DNA of 64,000 nt, taken from assembly GCA_016584305.1 (NCBI GenBank), contig JACEEZ010024149.1:84810-148809 (forward strand), given 5' to 3'. The position numbers and the translations under genes are program-made. Positions within the stretch are counted from its first letter, which is position 1. Each line of letters starts with the position of its first letter. The notes below the pieces were generated by a model. That model was given only the letters and a program-made list of their open reading frames with translations, ran no database searches and was not told where the DNA came from. Below are positions 1 to 12,360 of this stretch, in pieces. The stretch comes from Chionoecetes opilio (lineage: Eukaryota; Arthropoda; Malacostraca; Decapoda; Majidae).

Positions 1-2690
1 CCTTTCCAAAGAAAGAAGAAGTCGTATCACACCCTGTGAAGCTGTGGAACACTGTAGCGCTGTGGACTTCTCTTTGCCCGAGTACTACAATGGCATTGAT
101 GTGTAGGAAAAGGAAGTTCTTGCCACTTGCCGAAGGCGACCCAGATGTCAGCCCGTGGATACTTGCTGGCTAGAATTGATACTTCCCGATGAGGATGACA
201 AGAACGTCAGTATCCACGGTGCGTACCAAGCATGTGGTGCATCCACTCTCTAGGGCATCTTGTAGATGGACCACAATTCTTGTGTCTGCCTCTTCGTGGT
301 CACATGGCGGCATCGAGTGGTCAGTGCCACTTGCAGACTACAGAGCTCCAGATGTTGCAAAGACCTGCCTTTCCGTCTGGGAAGGTAGTGGATACAATCT
401 TCTCTGATAGGAACTGGAAGAGTTCTACCTTGTTTGTGGGTCACCGCAGGAATCGGGCCAATTGCCTGGGACCTTGGTCTGGCCTGCCACCTTCCTTCGT
501 ACACTCTTTCCCCCCGTTTCTCCTCTCTGGTTTGATTCTTTGATACTGTTTCCAGGTACCTGTCCCATACCACATCTACTCTCATAGAGGTTTCCAGTTG
601 CCTCATGATGTGGGAACAACACTCCACTTGCATAATCGTCAAATGTAGTGATGCCAGTCACTGGGAGGAGGTGTACCACAGCAGCACCATCGAGCACTCT
701 AACATCAAATGAGCCAGAGGGTTCTTCTTGCGTCTTCTGGGCCAGAATGTTGGTGAGATCGGACTTCTTCCCTTGTCGCAGCTTCCCTCTTTCAGCCAAA
801 GAAGGAGGGTATGGGTGATTCTCATGCTTGAAGAAGGTGTCCAGGTCCCCATCACGGTGCTGTGTGACTATGTAGAGACGGAAAAGAGGGCCACGTCATC
901 CTTCAGCATAGACACTTGTCCGACCTGCTTACTCTTCGTCTTTGGTGTTGGCGATCTGAACAGGGGCAATTTGTTTTTTCTTAATTGGGTCATGGATGGA
1001 GTGTGTAGCATCTGTCAACACTGACTTCTTGTATGTCTCATACTGCTTCTTGCCAACAGGCTCTACTGTGCGGACTGTGTTGACAACAGGATGGTCGATG
1101 ACATTCCGTGTGTCAAGTGCCAGGAGTTCTGGGTGTCATCCTTGAATGGGTTTTCCCATCTCACTGATGACCTGGGATAAGGTCCACAGTTTTGCTTCTG
1201 GATAGTCTTCTGGTAGATAGACCCTCCTCGTGATGGTACTGGTCATCATTTGGGGTGTCGGCATACTGCTCCCCGAACTCTGCCAGGAGTCGCGCCTGCT
1301 CCGGTCCCGCAACCATCCACCTCCTGAAGGCAACTGGGTTCTCGTAAGGCCCACTGCTCCTCCTTCACCTTTCACAAGCTCGTTGTTTTGTTCGTGGGCT
1401 TGGTCAATGGGTATAGTGGAGAACCTCTTGGCTGTTTTCGAAACGACCCAGTTGCCGTTGACTTCGAATTGGTGTTGAACTGCTGGGGGGGGAGACTCTC
1501 CATGTCCCTGATATGCACCGGGAGCCACCTGGCATAGTTCTGGTGGTCCAGAGCGAAGAACCATGGCACAGAGCTTTCAGTGTCTCAACGTATAAGGGGA
1601 AATCTTGTTCTCTGTGTGCACGTACAAAGATCAGCCAAGAATTTCCAGCCGCAGGATGGTATCCCAGTAATGGAATGTTGGACTCCTGGCAGCCATGTCC
1701 CGTCTCCATGCCTCAAAACCTTCATCATTGCTTGTGTGTTTCACCAACTGCCTCTTGGTGAGCATCCCGCTGCATCTTGGCCAGTGCGAGAGCACTGACT
1801 TGGTGGGCGTGTCTGGTCTTTCGTGAGGTGTGAGGCCGTCAGGAAAGAGTTCGCAGTGCCAGACGATGCAATGCCTGCTTGAGTTAATGCGGTTGTCCAG
1901 CCTGATGCCTCCAAGTAGTCCCCAAGTGTCTTCCAAAGCCATCTCAACATGGAGACCATCCAAACATGACCACGTACTGGTCTTCGCCATGTGTGTGCGG
2001 GCCAGTGCCACTGAACGCAACTTGGCCAGTGCATACAGCGGAGCATCTAAGGCAATGACAGGAAGTTGCCCAGGATTCAGAAACTGTATGGCTTCACGCA
2101 GAACATTCATCCCATGTTTGACCATTGCTGCAGTGGCAGCCTTCTCACTGAAGAGCGGCAGGAGCTGAGTGATTGCAGGCTGCAAGTCAACGGGGCTCTC
2201 TTCACAGGAGGCGTGGTAAGCAGACCAGGCAACAGCATCTCCCCTGACCAACTCTTCCTTTCCCATGAGCAAAATGGCATGTTCCAGCCACTTGTTCTCT
2301 TTGTCGCGGGCCTTGTCAAGGTGTCCACTGATGGGTCGGATGTCATACGAAGTCCTCGGCACAGCCACGCTTTCCTTCCGAAGTGCCACAGCTGGAACAG
2401 TGGTGAAGTTTTCAGGCAGTCTATGGTCCTGGGTGGTGTTTTTTAGAAGGGCTAGGCTGATCTCACTCTGGGATTTGGCCCATGTTTGATACTGGTAGGA
2501 ACTGGAACAGGCTGATACCTGTCCCATGGAATGATCCTGTGGCTGTTGTGCTTGAGGGGTTGTGGTCAATATTATCAAGGGCCCCTACAGTGAAGAGCTG
2601 AAAGCGCAACTGGACTGGGCACACAACTCCCTTTCTCTTCATGTCCTCACACACAGCAGTAGCCAGCAGTAGCCAGCAGTAGCTTGAAGT
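1..2690 (-). pseudogene. decayed ORF of a dispersed invertebrate repeat family, nuclease-like motifs
   Basis: Read on the minus strand, broken frames together give one long protein. In order I see DNIDHNPSSTTATGSFHG (near 2,576-2,520), a central part with LDKARDKENKWLEHA and AMVKHGMNVLREAI (about 2,320-2,090), EASGWTTALTQAGIASSGTA in another frame (about 1,920-1,850), VRAHREQDFPLYVETLKAL and FFALDHQNYARWLPVHIRDM (about 1,620-1,500), FSTIPIDQAHEQNNELVKGE (about 1,430-1,370), LDGAAVVHLLPVTGITTFDD (about 700-640), VDTDVLVILIGKYQF (about 221-175) and FHSFTGCDTTSSFFGK (about 48-2). I recognise these motifs from uncharacterised, highly repeated proteins of aquatic invertebrates. Several frame changes and at least one stop (after IGKYQF) break it, and the window edge cuts the C terminus. 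The VDTD and TGCDT blocks recall the aspartate motifs of FEN/PIN nucleases, which is inference only. A short AGCAGTAGCC repeat (2,653-2,688) lies at the 5' side. Confidence 0.75.
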
Positions 2691-4489
2691 ATAAGAAGGG
2701 ATGAAAAAAATAACAAACTAGTGGATGTATTGCATATACGGAATATTTCTTTTGCCATTAAAGGCGAATCTTGATTTCATCAAGATTTTTCTAAGTGAAA
2801 ATTAGCCGTTATCACAAAAATGGTTCATAGAGGCTTCTGAGTAATTGGATCGTTTGTCTCCCCTCTCAAAATCATAGCTAGGACCCTGTAGAATGCCTGA
2901 ACAAAATTTGGTGCTTTTATCCGGCATGTCCCCATCCTCTTGAAATCTGGTCCTTAGCGGCCGGACTATTACTGCTATCATCTAAAATTTGCATATTTTC
3001 CTTTGGGTTTCTTCCATATTTTTATTTTCTTGTAGTTATACACTTTTCCTTGACGGAACCCTCTGCTGGCCGTGATAAGCATTAATGTTGTTTTCTTCAA
3101 CTATTTTTAAACAACTATTTTGCAATAAAACAACAAAACAAGCTGATCATAGAAGTTTAATTCAACAGTTCATATATCATTGTCTCCCTTATTATGTTGA
3201 AAGAAATATATAGAAAACTTCCACTGAACTCTACTTGAGGGAAAACTATATTATTTTTGTATAGAATGTATATCTTGCATATACATGAAGGTTTAACTGT
3301 TAATGATATTCTTCGGAGATGTTGTCAGCTTGAAAAAAATAAAATAATAAATAGATACAGAAGACTTATTTTAACGAGGGAACGCAACGCTACGAGGAAA
3401 TGTAATGCCCGGAGATTCGGAAGAGATAGGATGGGAATTCCTATCATACAATTCCCGGGTTATGTCTGTAAGAAGGAAAAAGGTTTCAATCTCCATATGT
3501 TGTTCTGGGGCAAGTTGTCACCTAGACCCAGCATCTGGGGGAACAGGTTATTCTTATTATAATAAGGTCCATCAAGACTTTTTTGTTCGCGTAATATTTA
3601 TCTTTCTATCTCCCACTTCTATCTTCCCCCCCTCCCCCACTCCCTCCCCCATACACTCCGGATACGAGTCAAAATGCGTGGGACATTTATTTCGCGATCA
3701 TCGGTAACTAGTAGATTAAAAAACTTTCATCCTCTCCTCACCCTCCTGACAGATCAAGGAACACTCTTAGATTCTTAATGTCCTTCAAAATAGACACAAT
3801 GGTGACAGATCACGTTAAAAAATGGGTGGGTTAGTCGAGTTATTCGCTAAATTGAAAGTCGACCAAATTTCTATTCCGACTCCAATGGAGAACACCTTTC
3901 CCTGGATATTAGAGTAAACATATTAAATTCTTCTATATCAAAGTAAAAGAACTGCATCATAGGCAGCCATTTCATATGCATACTTGTTTCGTTAGCTAAT
4001 TAGAGTCATTCGAGGTCTTATACTCCCTTCAGTGGAAGCCTTCGTAAGGATCCGAACATTCCCTTTTTTCCCGCTACTCATCCCAACCTCGTTTTGGTTG
4101 CCACGAGGAGTTTAGTCGTCTCCCCACTCCTTTCAAGGTAAGATATGCGGTACCTCGCTCCTATTCCCCCCCCCCCCCCTCCTTGTTATAATATATCTAT
4201 CTATATATCCATATATAGGTAGAGTTGGTAAGTTTCATTAACGCATAGGAGGCCTGGCCTGTCCTTATAAGTGTTATTAAACGAGTCGTCTCCCCACTCC
4301 TTTCAAGGTTTCCGACGGATGTCTCAGTCTGGCGAAAACCCACGTCACATGGTTTAAGTGAACGCGAACAACATTATTACTCTTACATTCCCCCCTCTTA
4401 TATTCTCCATGTATGCCTACAAGTGTTCAGCGGCATGTTGTATACGTAGATGATAATTCTAAGAATAGGATTCAGTGAGGGAGGTTATG
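2691..4489. other. AT-rich sequence without a recognised gene
   Basis: No coding signal is convincing here. Parts 2,983-3,160 and 3,238-3,399 recur at 51,139-51,340 and 51,608-51,768. The stretch 3,400-5,240 is absent from that second copy; the junction shares GAAA on both sides, as a microhomology deletion or an insertion would leave. A pyrimidine-rich direct repeat (AGTCGTCTCCCCACTCC and following bases) occurs at about 4,112 and 4,285. A poly-C run lies near 4,166. Confidence 0.5.
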
Positions 4490-4748
4490 CTCTAGAGAGC
4501 TTTCCTGTGTCGGATTGGAGAGCTTTCCTATGTCGGATTGGAGAGCTTTCCTGTGTTGGATTAGAGAGCTTTCCTGTGTCGGATTGGAGAGCTTTCCTGT
4601 GTCGGATTGGAGAGCTTTCCTGTGTCGGATTAGAGAGCTTTCCTGTGTCGGATTAGAGAGCTTTCCTGTGTCGGATTAGAGAGCTTTCCTGTGTCGGATT
4701 AGAGAGCTTTCTTGTGTCGGATTAGAGAGCTTTCCTGTGCCGGACTAG
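4490..4748. repeat. 23-bp minisatellite, about 11 copies
   Basis: Tandem units of GAGAGCTTTCCTGTGTCGG plus ATTG or ATTA. The length is not a multiple of three, so the 68-aa frame through it simply cycles its reading frame (SFPVSDW, AFLCRIG, ELSCVGL) and is not a protein. Confidence 0.95.
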
Positions 4749-5603
4749 AGCTTATATATGTGTCTAAGATCTCAAACAAGAGAAATAATATTTCATGATG
4801 AATAAATAGGATGATATTTAAAAATATAGTTTCTTGTGTTATTTTGTAAAACCCCAGGTGATTATTCCGTGTTAAGACAATACTTCCCCAAACCTCCAAA
4901 AAGAGTTTTCAGCCTCACTCGGTGTAATACTAAATATCCACCCCGACTACCCATAATTCTCATATATTAAAAACGTGCTCAGGGAGTAAAACCATAGAAC
5001 TACTCGCCTGAGCTGGTGGCAGCATATCCCCTTACTAACCTTAAGTTCATCCCCATTTCAGTAATCTCCGCAGCGAGAAGTATTCGTACTATAATTCAAT
5101 AGTGAAAGCATATGACAAATTTCAACTCTCAATTCAGTTGTGACGAGGAGATTTTATTAATCAATGAAGTATTCTAACACATTAATATCAATCATATAAA
5201 GGTGACAGCAGTAACATATGAAAACCCTGGCACTACAGAAACAACAAGAAACTTAACAAGAGAAGAGGAGACATAAATATTTATTTACAACAGTAGTTTT
5301 GCCATTAACCATCGCATCCTTACAAGCTTACAAACTAACGATACATTTATGAATACTGTCACAACACAGGCACTTTAAATACTTAATCAACACATGAGCT
5401 GCCTTATTGAAAGGTGATATGCAACGACAATACACTTATTAAAACGTATATCATTAACCATTTTGATTGAAGGATCACTTTACATATAATAAAACAACCA
5501 ATCAACGGAATATTAATTTAAAGATTAAAAAAAAGCAGCAAAAAAATTCTGCCGTATTATTATAAGAACAGTCAAACCAAGACCATAGATGGTAAACACC
5601 TGT
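4749..5603. other. AT-rich sequence, no gene seen
   Basis: Nothing coding was found. From 5,241 the sequence matches 51,769 onward, which marks the start of the long duplicated block. Confidence 0.5.
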
Positions 5604-6799
5604 CTAGAACATGTCCGTGTCTATGTTGACAAAGCCCTCCAACATTTGAGCGAGGGCATCATCTATGCCTTGCAGGGGATCAGCCTCCGGGGTGTCCTGC
5701 GGCAGGGGCGTGCAAGGCGGCATGGGCGGGGTCAAGGCGAGAGTCAGGAGTTCTTTAGAGTCGTCGTCGTTCCAGTACCTGATGAGCGACCGGTCATCAA
5801 GATCATCATACCTCATCCACGGGTTGAAGCCGCCCCTCTCCGCCGTCCTCCTCCCACAGGATTGTTGAGAGAGGGAGATTGAGGGACTCTCCGTGTGGCA
5901 GGAGGTGCAAGGCGTTCCCCTGAATCTGTGGCTGGGCGTGAGGGCCTGGGCAGGGGCGCTATTCCACCTGAGGCCTTGGTATGCTTGATTCAGAGTCAGA
6001 AGGGGAGTTTTGTAACAGTCGTGTCTTCCCTACGAGCCAAAATAACTTCTCAGTCTAGCAGAGGGTGACGGCCAATGCCCCTCCCCTTTGACACAGCCGT
6101 GGGTACGCCTCGTGCAGCTCCGTCGCCATCACTGCGTCATCCGCCGACCCCGTGAACTCCACATGCTGCTGAAGAAACGAGTCCCAAAACCTTGGGGTCA
6201 CTCTCAATTAGTGGCGGAGGTGAGACCTTTAGGGCCGGGGGGCTGGGAAGGTGTGACCATGTCCTGGGGATAAACTTCCTGTTTGGGGGAAGATGTCCAC
6301 GGCAGCGATGGTGTAGCGGGGGACCAGGTGGGGAAGGCGCCTCCTCCTTGACGGCGGCAGTTGCGGGGGCCGCGTCAGGGGCCCTCGCCAAGGCTGTTCC
6401 TGTAGACGCAGACCCACGTAAGCATACTTCTGGTTCCTGCCGTTGTTTGCCGCCCCGCCGCTGGGAAGCCCACACATACAGGCTGCCCAGGTGGTGGCCC
6501 ATGTTCACCTTGGACGCCACGGGAAAACTGTTTTGGCGCCAAACAAAACCTGCGGTAGGCGTCGTAGAGGCGATGGCGCTCCACCACGTCCTCCCCGCAT
6601 CCTGTGAAAGGCGCACCGCTGCTTTTAGGAGCTCATGGGGACTCTTGTTGCCACCGGAATGTATACAATAATTCCTGTATCCTCTCTTAGAGGCGCGGCG
6701 AGCCATGGCGTGGGGGCGGTGGTGGTGGTGGGAGGGCAGGACGGGCACGGTACTTCCTCCCAGGGCCTCACGCAGGTGTCCCGCAGCCTTGCCGACCAT
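5604..6799 (-). pseudogene. frame-broken copy of the RFX-like winged-helix gene
   Basis: This aligns along its length with the intact 394-aa frame at 52,132-53,316. The start-side segment (MVGKAAGHLREALGG, then MARRASKRGYRNYCIH) and the end (LEGFVNIDTDMF with the same TAG) are both visible. Between them, single-base insertions and deletions, mostly in G, C or A runs, throw the frame at least five times. Examples are the first winged helix (AYRRFC and SLYVWASQRRGG fall in different frames) and the second (SFLQQHVEF becomes LVSSAACGV). Because neighbouring noncoding DNA is equally noisy, this may be poor consensus rather than gene decay. The codons between M1 and M31 change frame and recover, which fits translation starting at the internal Met (6,704-6,706). 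Confidence 0.8.
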
Positions 6800-6959
6800 G
6801 CACCACAGCCGTCACGTGGGACTCCGCCAGAGGGAATGAAGGATGCTGCCCCTGATGACAAGGGTTACACTCATGATACCCTGATGGAACAATCTAGCTG
6901 TTGTACCAGATTAATGCTCCATAGCACGAAGTAGGTATCTCCTAAAGCATGCCCCTGTT

Positions 6960-7875
6960 TTTTTTTGTTTTTTTTGTTCAAAAGTAACATCTAACTCCTC
7001 AGATAATAATAATAAAAATTATAAAAATTATTTTTATAAAAATGAAAAATTATTATTATGATTTAAAATATAATTATTGTCTTGTTTTTATCATTATTAT
7101 TATTGAAATTTATTATTAAAATATATATCTTCTGTAATAAAAATTTTTGACCAAAAAGACTGTATTTTCGTTATTACTAATCACAAAATTCTGTTTCCCA
7201 AATGTGTTCACATGACTGGTCTTTGGGGCACCATTGTCATAAAAATTTGGATGTGCATTTTAAAAAAAATCTGCAGGGGACCCCTTGGTATTTTGACAAA
7301 AATATATTTTTTTTTTTTTTAAATAACTCAAAATATGAGGGAAAAAAAAAATTTTTAAAAATGGTAATATTGAGCAAGCAATTAAGACCTTTTTTTAAAG
7401 CTATAGTAATTAAGTTTTCAATGAAATAATAAGAAAATACTGCTTTTTTTTTTACACAAAAAAAATAAAAACATCAATCTTTTAAAAAAGTTAGCAGATA
7501 AGGAAAACACAGGAAAGAAATTTTTACTAGCGCTTTGCTTTATGATTTTCCTCTGGGACTAATATTTTGCGTCGAAAAATTTCAAAAAAACGTTTCGCCA
7601 ACATCTGGGTTCAATTTTTTACACCCTTTTTGGGCAAGAAAACATTTTGGTCACAAAAACTTGGAATTTATTAGTTAAAAAGTTGTATGTTTTTTTAAAT
7701 TTACTCGTGAAAAAAAAAATGTATTCAAAATTTTTTTTGTCTGATGAACGGTTTGGGAGATTTCTTTTTTTTTCATCTATTTTTGATTACTATTTTTTTT
7801 TTTAAATTTGACCCCCTACTATCTGCTAGGCTGCGGTTCAAAACTAGGTATGAAATCAAAGCGTTCAATCAAAGT
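6960..7875. other. AT-rich spacer, noisy
   Basis: TAA/TTA-rich sequence with inflated A and T runs, equivalent to 53,470-54,418 in the cleaner copy. No gene seen. Confidence 0.6.
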
Positions 7876-8035
7876 GGGGACTCCTAGTGTAGGGGGGGCA
7901 CCACAGAGTTCACACTAGAGATCGCATGGGCCCATTTGGGGGCATCAGCGACGCAACCGGGTGGCGCGGGGCCGCCCTCAAACCCTGAACTCTCGGCCAC
8001 GAGGGTGCTCTGGCTCACCGACATTTGCACTCTTA
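7876..8035 (+). mobile_element. degenerate tRNA-derived SINE-like fragment
   Basis: The head (GGGGACTCCTAGTGTAGG, GGGGCACCACAGAG) resembles the tRNA-like head of the SINE at 63,411. Box B is not recognisable. It matches 54,419-54,565. Confidence 0.45.
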
Positions 8036-8424
8036 CACAATATTATAAAATACCAGATGATACCTAAATAAATGAACCTATCATCGTCTTCAAAGACTTT
8101 CTCCAATCATGAATATTAATTTTAAAACAATAAGCAACCTAGAATAAATAATGACAGCAAAAAAAAAATATGCTAAAATATTTTTTTTTTACCTTCCTTG
8201 CTTAAATCCTTTATTCCAGTCCCTTTGCATGCATTCAATTTCATTCACTGTCTCGAATCACACATTTTTCTGATTCTGCTGGTATATGACACGTAGCAAT
8301 GCAACAAAGTAGATGGTAAAAATTACCATGAAAAAAAACTCGGGGGAACAGCTTTTCGCCGTGCTAGCGTCGCTTCCGCCCTATCGTACTTTTCCTCCCC
8401 AGGGTTTTTTACCCTCACCTCCCA

Positions 8425-10483
8425 TTTCCCGATTTTTTTTTTTTTTTATTTATTTTTTATTTATTTATTTATTTTTTTTTTTTTTTTTTTTTTTTTTACA
8501 TCCGGGGAACGGGCCAAGGGCACAACACAAATGGGTTACCACAAACCCCGCTTAGTTTTTCAGTCCCCTATAAAGAGAACAGTAAGAGAATAAAATAAAA
8601 ACAAAGGGGTAGGCAATTTTTTTCGGGAGGTGTTTTGGTTACTCTTCTTTTGAAAAGATTTAAGTCATAGGAAAGTGGAAAAATAGAAACAGGAAGAGAT
8701 TTTCCAGAGTTTACCATGAAAGGGATGAAAGAGTAAAGATACTGTTTTAACTCTTGCATTAGGAAGATGGACAGAATAGGATGGGAATGAGTAGAAAGTC
8801 TTGTGCAGCGGGGCCGCGGGAGGGGGGGAGGCATGCGTTAGCAAGTTCCAGAAGAGCAGTGAGCATGAAAATAAGGGTAAAGAGAGCAAGAGAAGCAACA
8901 TTGCGGCGGTGATTTAAAGATTGAAGACAGTCAGTCAGAGGAGAGGAGTTGATGAGACGAAAAGCTTTTGACTCAACCCTGTTTAGGAGAGCTGTATGAG
9001 TGGATCCTCCCCAAACATTTTGAGACATACTCCATACATGGCGGATAAGGCCCCTGTAGAGAGCAAAACCCAAATTGGGAGGGAGAAAAAAAGGACGCAG
9101 ACGCCCCAGCACACCTAACTTCTTAGAAGCTGTTTTAGCAAGAGATGAGATTGAATTTCCAGTTCAGATTTTTAGTAAAGGATAGTCCTAGAATGTTCAT
9201 TGTAGAAAAAGGGGACAGTTTTAGTGTCATTGAAGAAGAGGGGATAGTTATCTGGTAGGTTTTGTCGAGTTAGATAGGTGAAGAAATTGGTTTTTGAGGC
9301 TTGAACAAAACAGGTTTGCTTTGCCCCAATCAGAAATTATAAAAGATCAGAAGTTAGGCGCTCGTGGAATCTCTCCGTGAATCACTTAGTTTCCTGTTGA
9401 GTTGGACGTCTAATAAACGACGTTGAAAAATGCAGGGTAGAATCATCACGTAGGAGTGGATAGGGCTTTGAGTTAGACTTAGAAGATCATTAATGAATAA
9501 TAGAAAGAGAGTGGGTGATAGGACAGAACCCTGGGGAACACCACTATTGATAGATTTAGAAAGAACAATGTCCGTCTACAGTAGCTGCAATAGAACGGTT
9601 TGAAAGGAAACTTAAAATGAAGGTACAGAGAGAAGGGTAGAAACCGAATGAGGGTAGTTTGGAAATTAAAGATTTGTGCAGACTCTATCAAAAGCTTTTG
9701 ATATGTCAAGGGCAACAGCAAAAGTTTTCACCGAAACCCCTAAAGGAGGATGACCAAGATTCAGTTAGGAAAAGCTAGAAGATCGCCAGTAGATCGCCAG
9801 TAGTCGCCCTTTACGGAACCGTACTGACGATCAGATAGAAGATTGTGAGCAGATAGATGCTTAAAAATCGTCTTATTAAGTATAGATTCAAAAACTTTAA
9901 AAAGGCAGGAAGTCAAAGCTATGGGAAACGGTAGTTTGAAGGATTAAAGGGTCACCCTTCTTAGGAACAGGTTGGATTGAGCAAACTTCCAGCAAGAAGG
10001 AAAGGTGGAAGTAGATAGACATAGAGGGAAAAATTTTTGACCAGGCAAGGTGCAAGCACAGAACACACTTTTTGAAAACATAGGAGGGACTCCGTTAGGA
10101 CCGAAAGCCTTCCGAGGATCTAGGCCAAAAAGGCAAAGAAAACATCATTCAAAGGATCTTAATGACAGGCATAATAAAGTCAGAGGGGGGAGGAAAAAGG
10201 GGGAACAAGCCCTTCATCACCAGAGTGGAATTTTTTTGCAAATGTTTGAGCGAAAAGTACAGCTTTAGAAGTAGATGAGACAGCTGTGGAGCCATCTGGG
10301 TGAAGCATAGGAGGGAAAGATGAAGAAGAAAAATTGTTTAGAGATGTTATTAGCTAGATGCCAAAAAGTCACGAGAGGAATTTGATTCAGAAAGATTTTT
10401 GACATTTTCTATGAATGAAAGAGTTTTTGGTAAGCTGAAGTAAAGATTGGCATATTACGGGCAGAAATATAAAGGGCATGAGT
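8425..10483 (-). mobile_element. Jockey/CR1-like LINE, noisy copy 1
   Basis: Minus-strand LINE with a T-rich 3' tail (about 8,425-8,498). Reverse transcriptase and C-terminal parts are in broken frames (for example SKAFRLINSSPLTDCLQSLN and SGVPQGSVLSP). It is equivalent to 55,056-57,077, where the frame is open. Near 9,690-9,720 motif A reads ALDISKAFD, the usual LINE form, which copy 2 lacks. The 5' side ends at 10,483, where an insertion begins. Confidence 0.85.
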
Positions 10484-11849
10484 TTCGGGGCGGCATTTTT
10501 TGGAACACTACTAAGACCTCTTAGGGGACTAAGACCATCTTAGCGCTAGGTGGACATTTTCGGAAGCAAGTTCGCTCCGCCTAAAGGCGAATTTTTGGTG
10601 AAGAAGCCGTAAGAAGCCGGCTTCTTGCAGCTTGCGTTTTCTGTTATGGCGGGCACTTTTAAGAAGCCGGCTTCTTACGGTTTGGCCCAGCGGGGGTCAA
10701 CCCCGTAAGAACCATAAGAAGCGAAAAGCCAGGGCTCGTTCCCCACCGGCTTCTTCCCCCCCTTTTTCCGGGTGACGTTCAAGAAAACAAAAAATTTATG
10801 GGGGGGAAAAGGGCAAAAGATTCTACACAGTGGTTATCGGGGGGAGAAATACTGTAATTACAGATAACGGACCAAGTAAACCCCTTAGATGTACTTTTCA
10901 AAGCAGGGGCATACCTTAAAAACCACGAACAAAAATATACAGGTTAATGACACGACAGGACAATTTTTAAAACTGGTGAAAAAAAATGATAAGTTTTATC
11001 GGGCTGACGTTTAGGGCCTAGCTGCGCCCGTAGTATTTTTTTTGCGGGAAAATTTCCCCTGAAATAGGCACAAATTACCCTTTAAATTTGTACTTTTAAA
11101 TTGGGCAGGGCTTAACTTTGGGCCCAAACACTAATATACAAAAAATGGAATGACTTTGGTGATAGGAGACCCGTGGGCGGGTGAAAAATCACTTTCTCGA
11201 GTTTTTTAAACTTTTAAACCCAAAGACGTTGTTTTTTCAAATTTTTAAAAATTAGGAAATCAAAACCAGCCGGGAAAAACTTTTTCCCCGGTTTTGTTTT
11301 CTTTTGGGCTCCAATTTTGGTTCTTAGAGTTTCTTTAAACACTTGTTTGAGAACGTGAAAATTTTTGGAACTCCGCCAACGGAGACGAGAGTACCAAAAA
11401 CCCTTCACCATCACCCCAAATTTAAACCAAAAACATCGCAAGATATCAAATTTAAGGGCTTCCCTTACGGGTTGACGGACAAAACAATTTAATGTGTGGG
11501 TAGAGGGCTGATAGGAAATTGGGGGAAATGACTACATTGGGGTTGAAAAAAAATTTCTTTAAAAACAAGGGCCCCACGGTAAAATTTGCCCCAAATGTTG
11601 GGCTCTAGGGTGTTATATTTTACTTTTTTTCCCCCTTCCCACATCTTTTTTGATTTAATGAGTCCCGGTTTCCTTACTTTGCCTACATGGCCGAAAAAAA
11701 ATTTTCCCGGTTTTTTGAGAAAAACTAAGTCTAGTAGGGGTTGGTTTTTGGGGTTCCGGGTCAGGTCAGGTTGGTTAGTCCCACAGCCCAATTTTTGGGC
11801 CCTTTTGAGGGGGGGGGGCAAAGGTTAGGTTTCTGTAGGGGTTTTGTCA

Positions 11850-12160
11850 TTTTAAAATAAAGGCTCAACCCCCCTATCTTTTTCTTCTTTTTTGTAGAAA
11901 ACCAAGCTTGGGGGACATGGGGGAAACCGGGGTTTTTGGGGGGGGGAAGCACACATAAAAAAGGGAAAAATTTTGGGCCCCCGAAAAGTCATGAACGGGA
12001 AATTTCCCTAGCTTATGGATTTTTTTTTGGGGGGTCATTTTTTTCCTTATGTTGTGCCCCCCCCCAAACCCCAAAAACCCCGGTTTCCACCAGTCTCCAA
12101 CTTTTTTGGCTATAAAAGAAGAAGATAGGGGGTGAAGCCCTTGTTTTTTAAGATTTACCA
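11850..12160. repeat. inverted repeat related to the foldback element at 18.5-21.3 kb
   Basis: The left arm (AACCCCCCTATCTTTTTC ... AAGCTTGGGGGACATGGG ... GGAAACCGGGGTTTTTGG) is mirrored by the right arm ending GATAGGGGGTGAAGCCC. The words CTTGGGGGACATGGGGGAA and AAATTTCCCTAG resemble those of the foldback element at 18,545-21,345. Homopolymer noise blurs the alignment. Confidence 0.5.
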
Positions 12161-12174
12161 TATATTTTAAAATT

Positions 12175-12360
12175 TTAATATATATATATTATTATATTAT
12201 TTATTTTTATATATATTTTTAATATATTTTTTTATTTTATAATATAATATATTTTATTATATTTTATATTTTAAAATATATATATATTAAAAAATTTTAA
12301 ATATATATATATAAAATATATATATATATATATTTTATATATAATTTTATGTATATATTA
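12175..12360. repeat. AT-rich low-complexity tract
   Basis: TA and TTTA runs with almost no G or C. Confidence 0.9.

Larger units (their letters stand above)
5241..10483. repeat. duplicated block, copy 1 (noisy)
   Basis: This runs collinear with 51,769-57,077 and in the same orientation: 3' flank and body of the RFX-like gene, AT-rich spacer, SINE-like fragment, LINE. Copy 1 has many single-base indels in homopolymers. Some differences look real, for example the LINE motif A reads ALDISKAFD here but has extra residues in copy 2, and there is a small duplication near 9,780-9,805. Confidence 0.9.

Noticed and set aside
5604..6799. Separate functional RFX-like paralogue
   Set aside because: The frame is broken repeatedly at homopolymers, as is the adjacent noncoding DNA. 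It cannot be called functional from this sequence.
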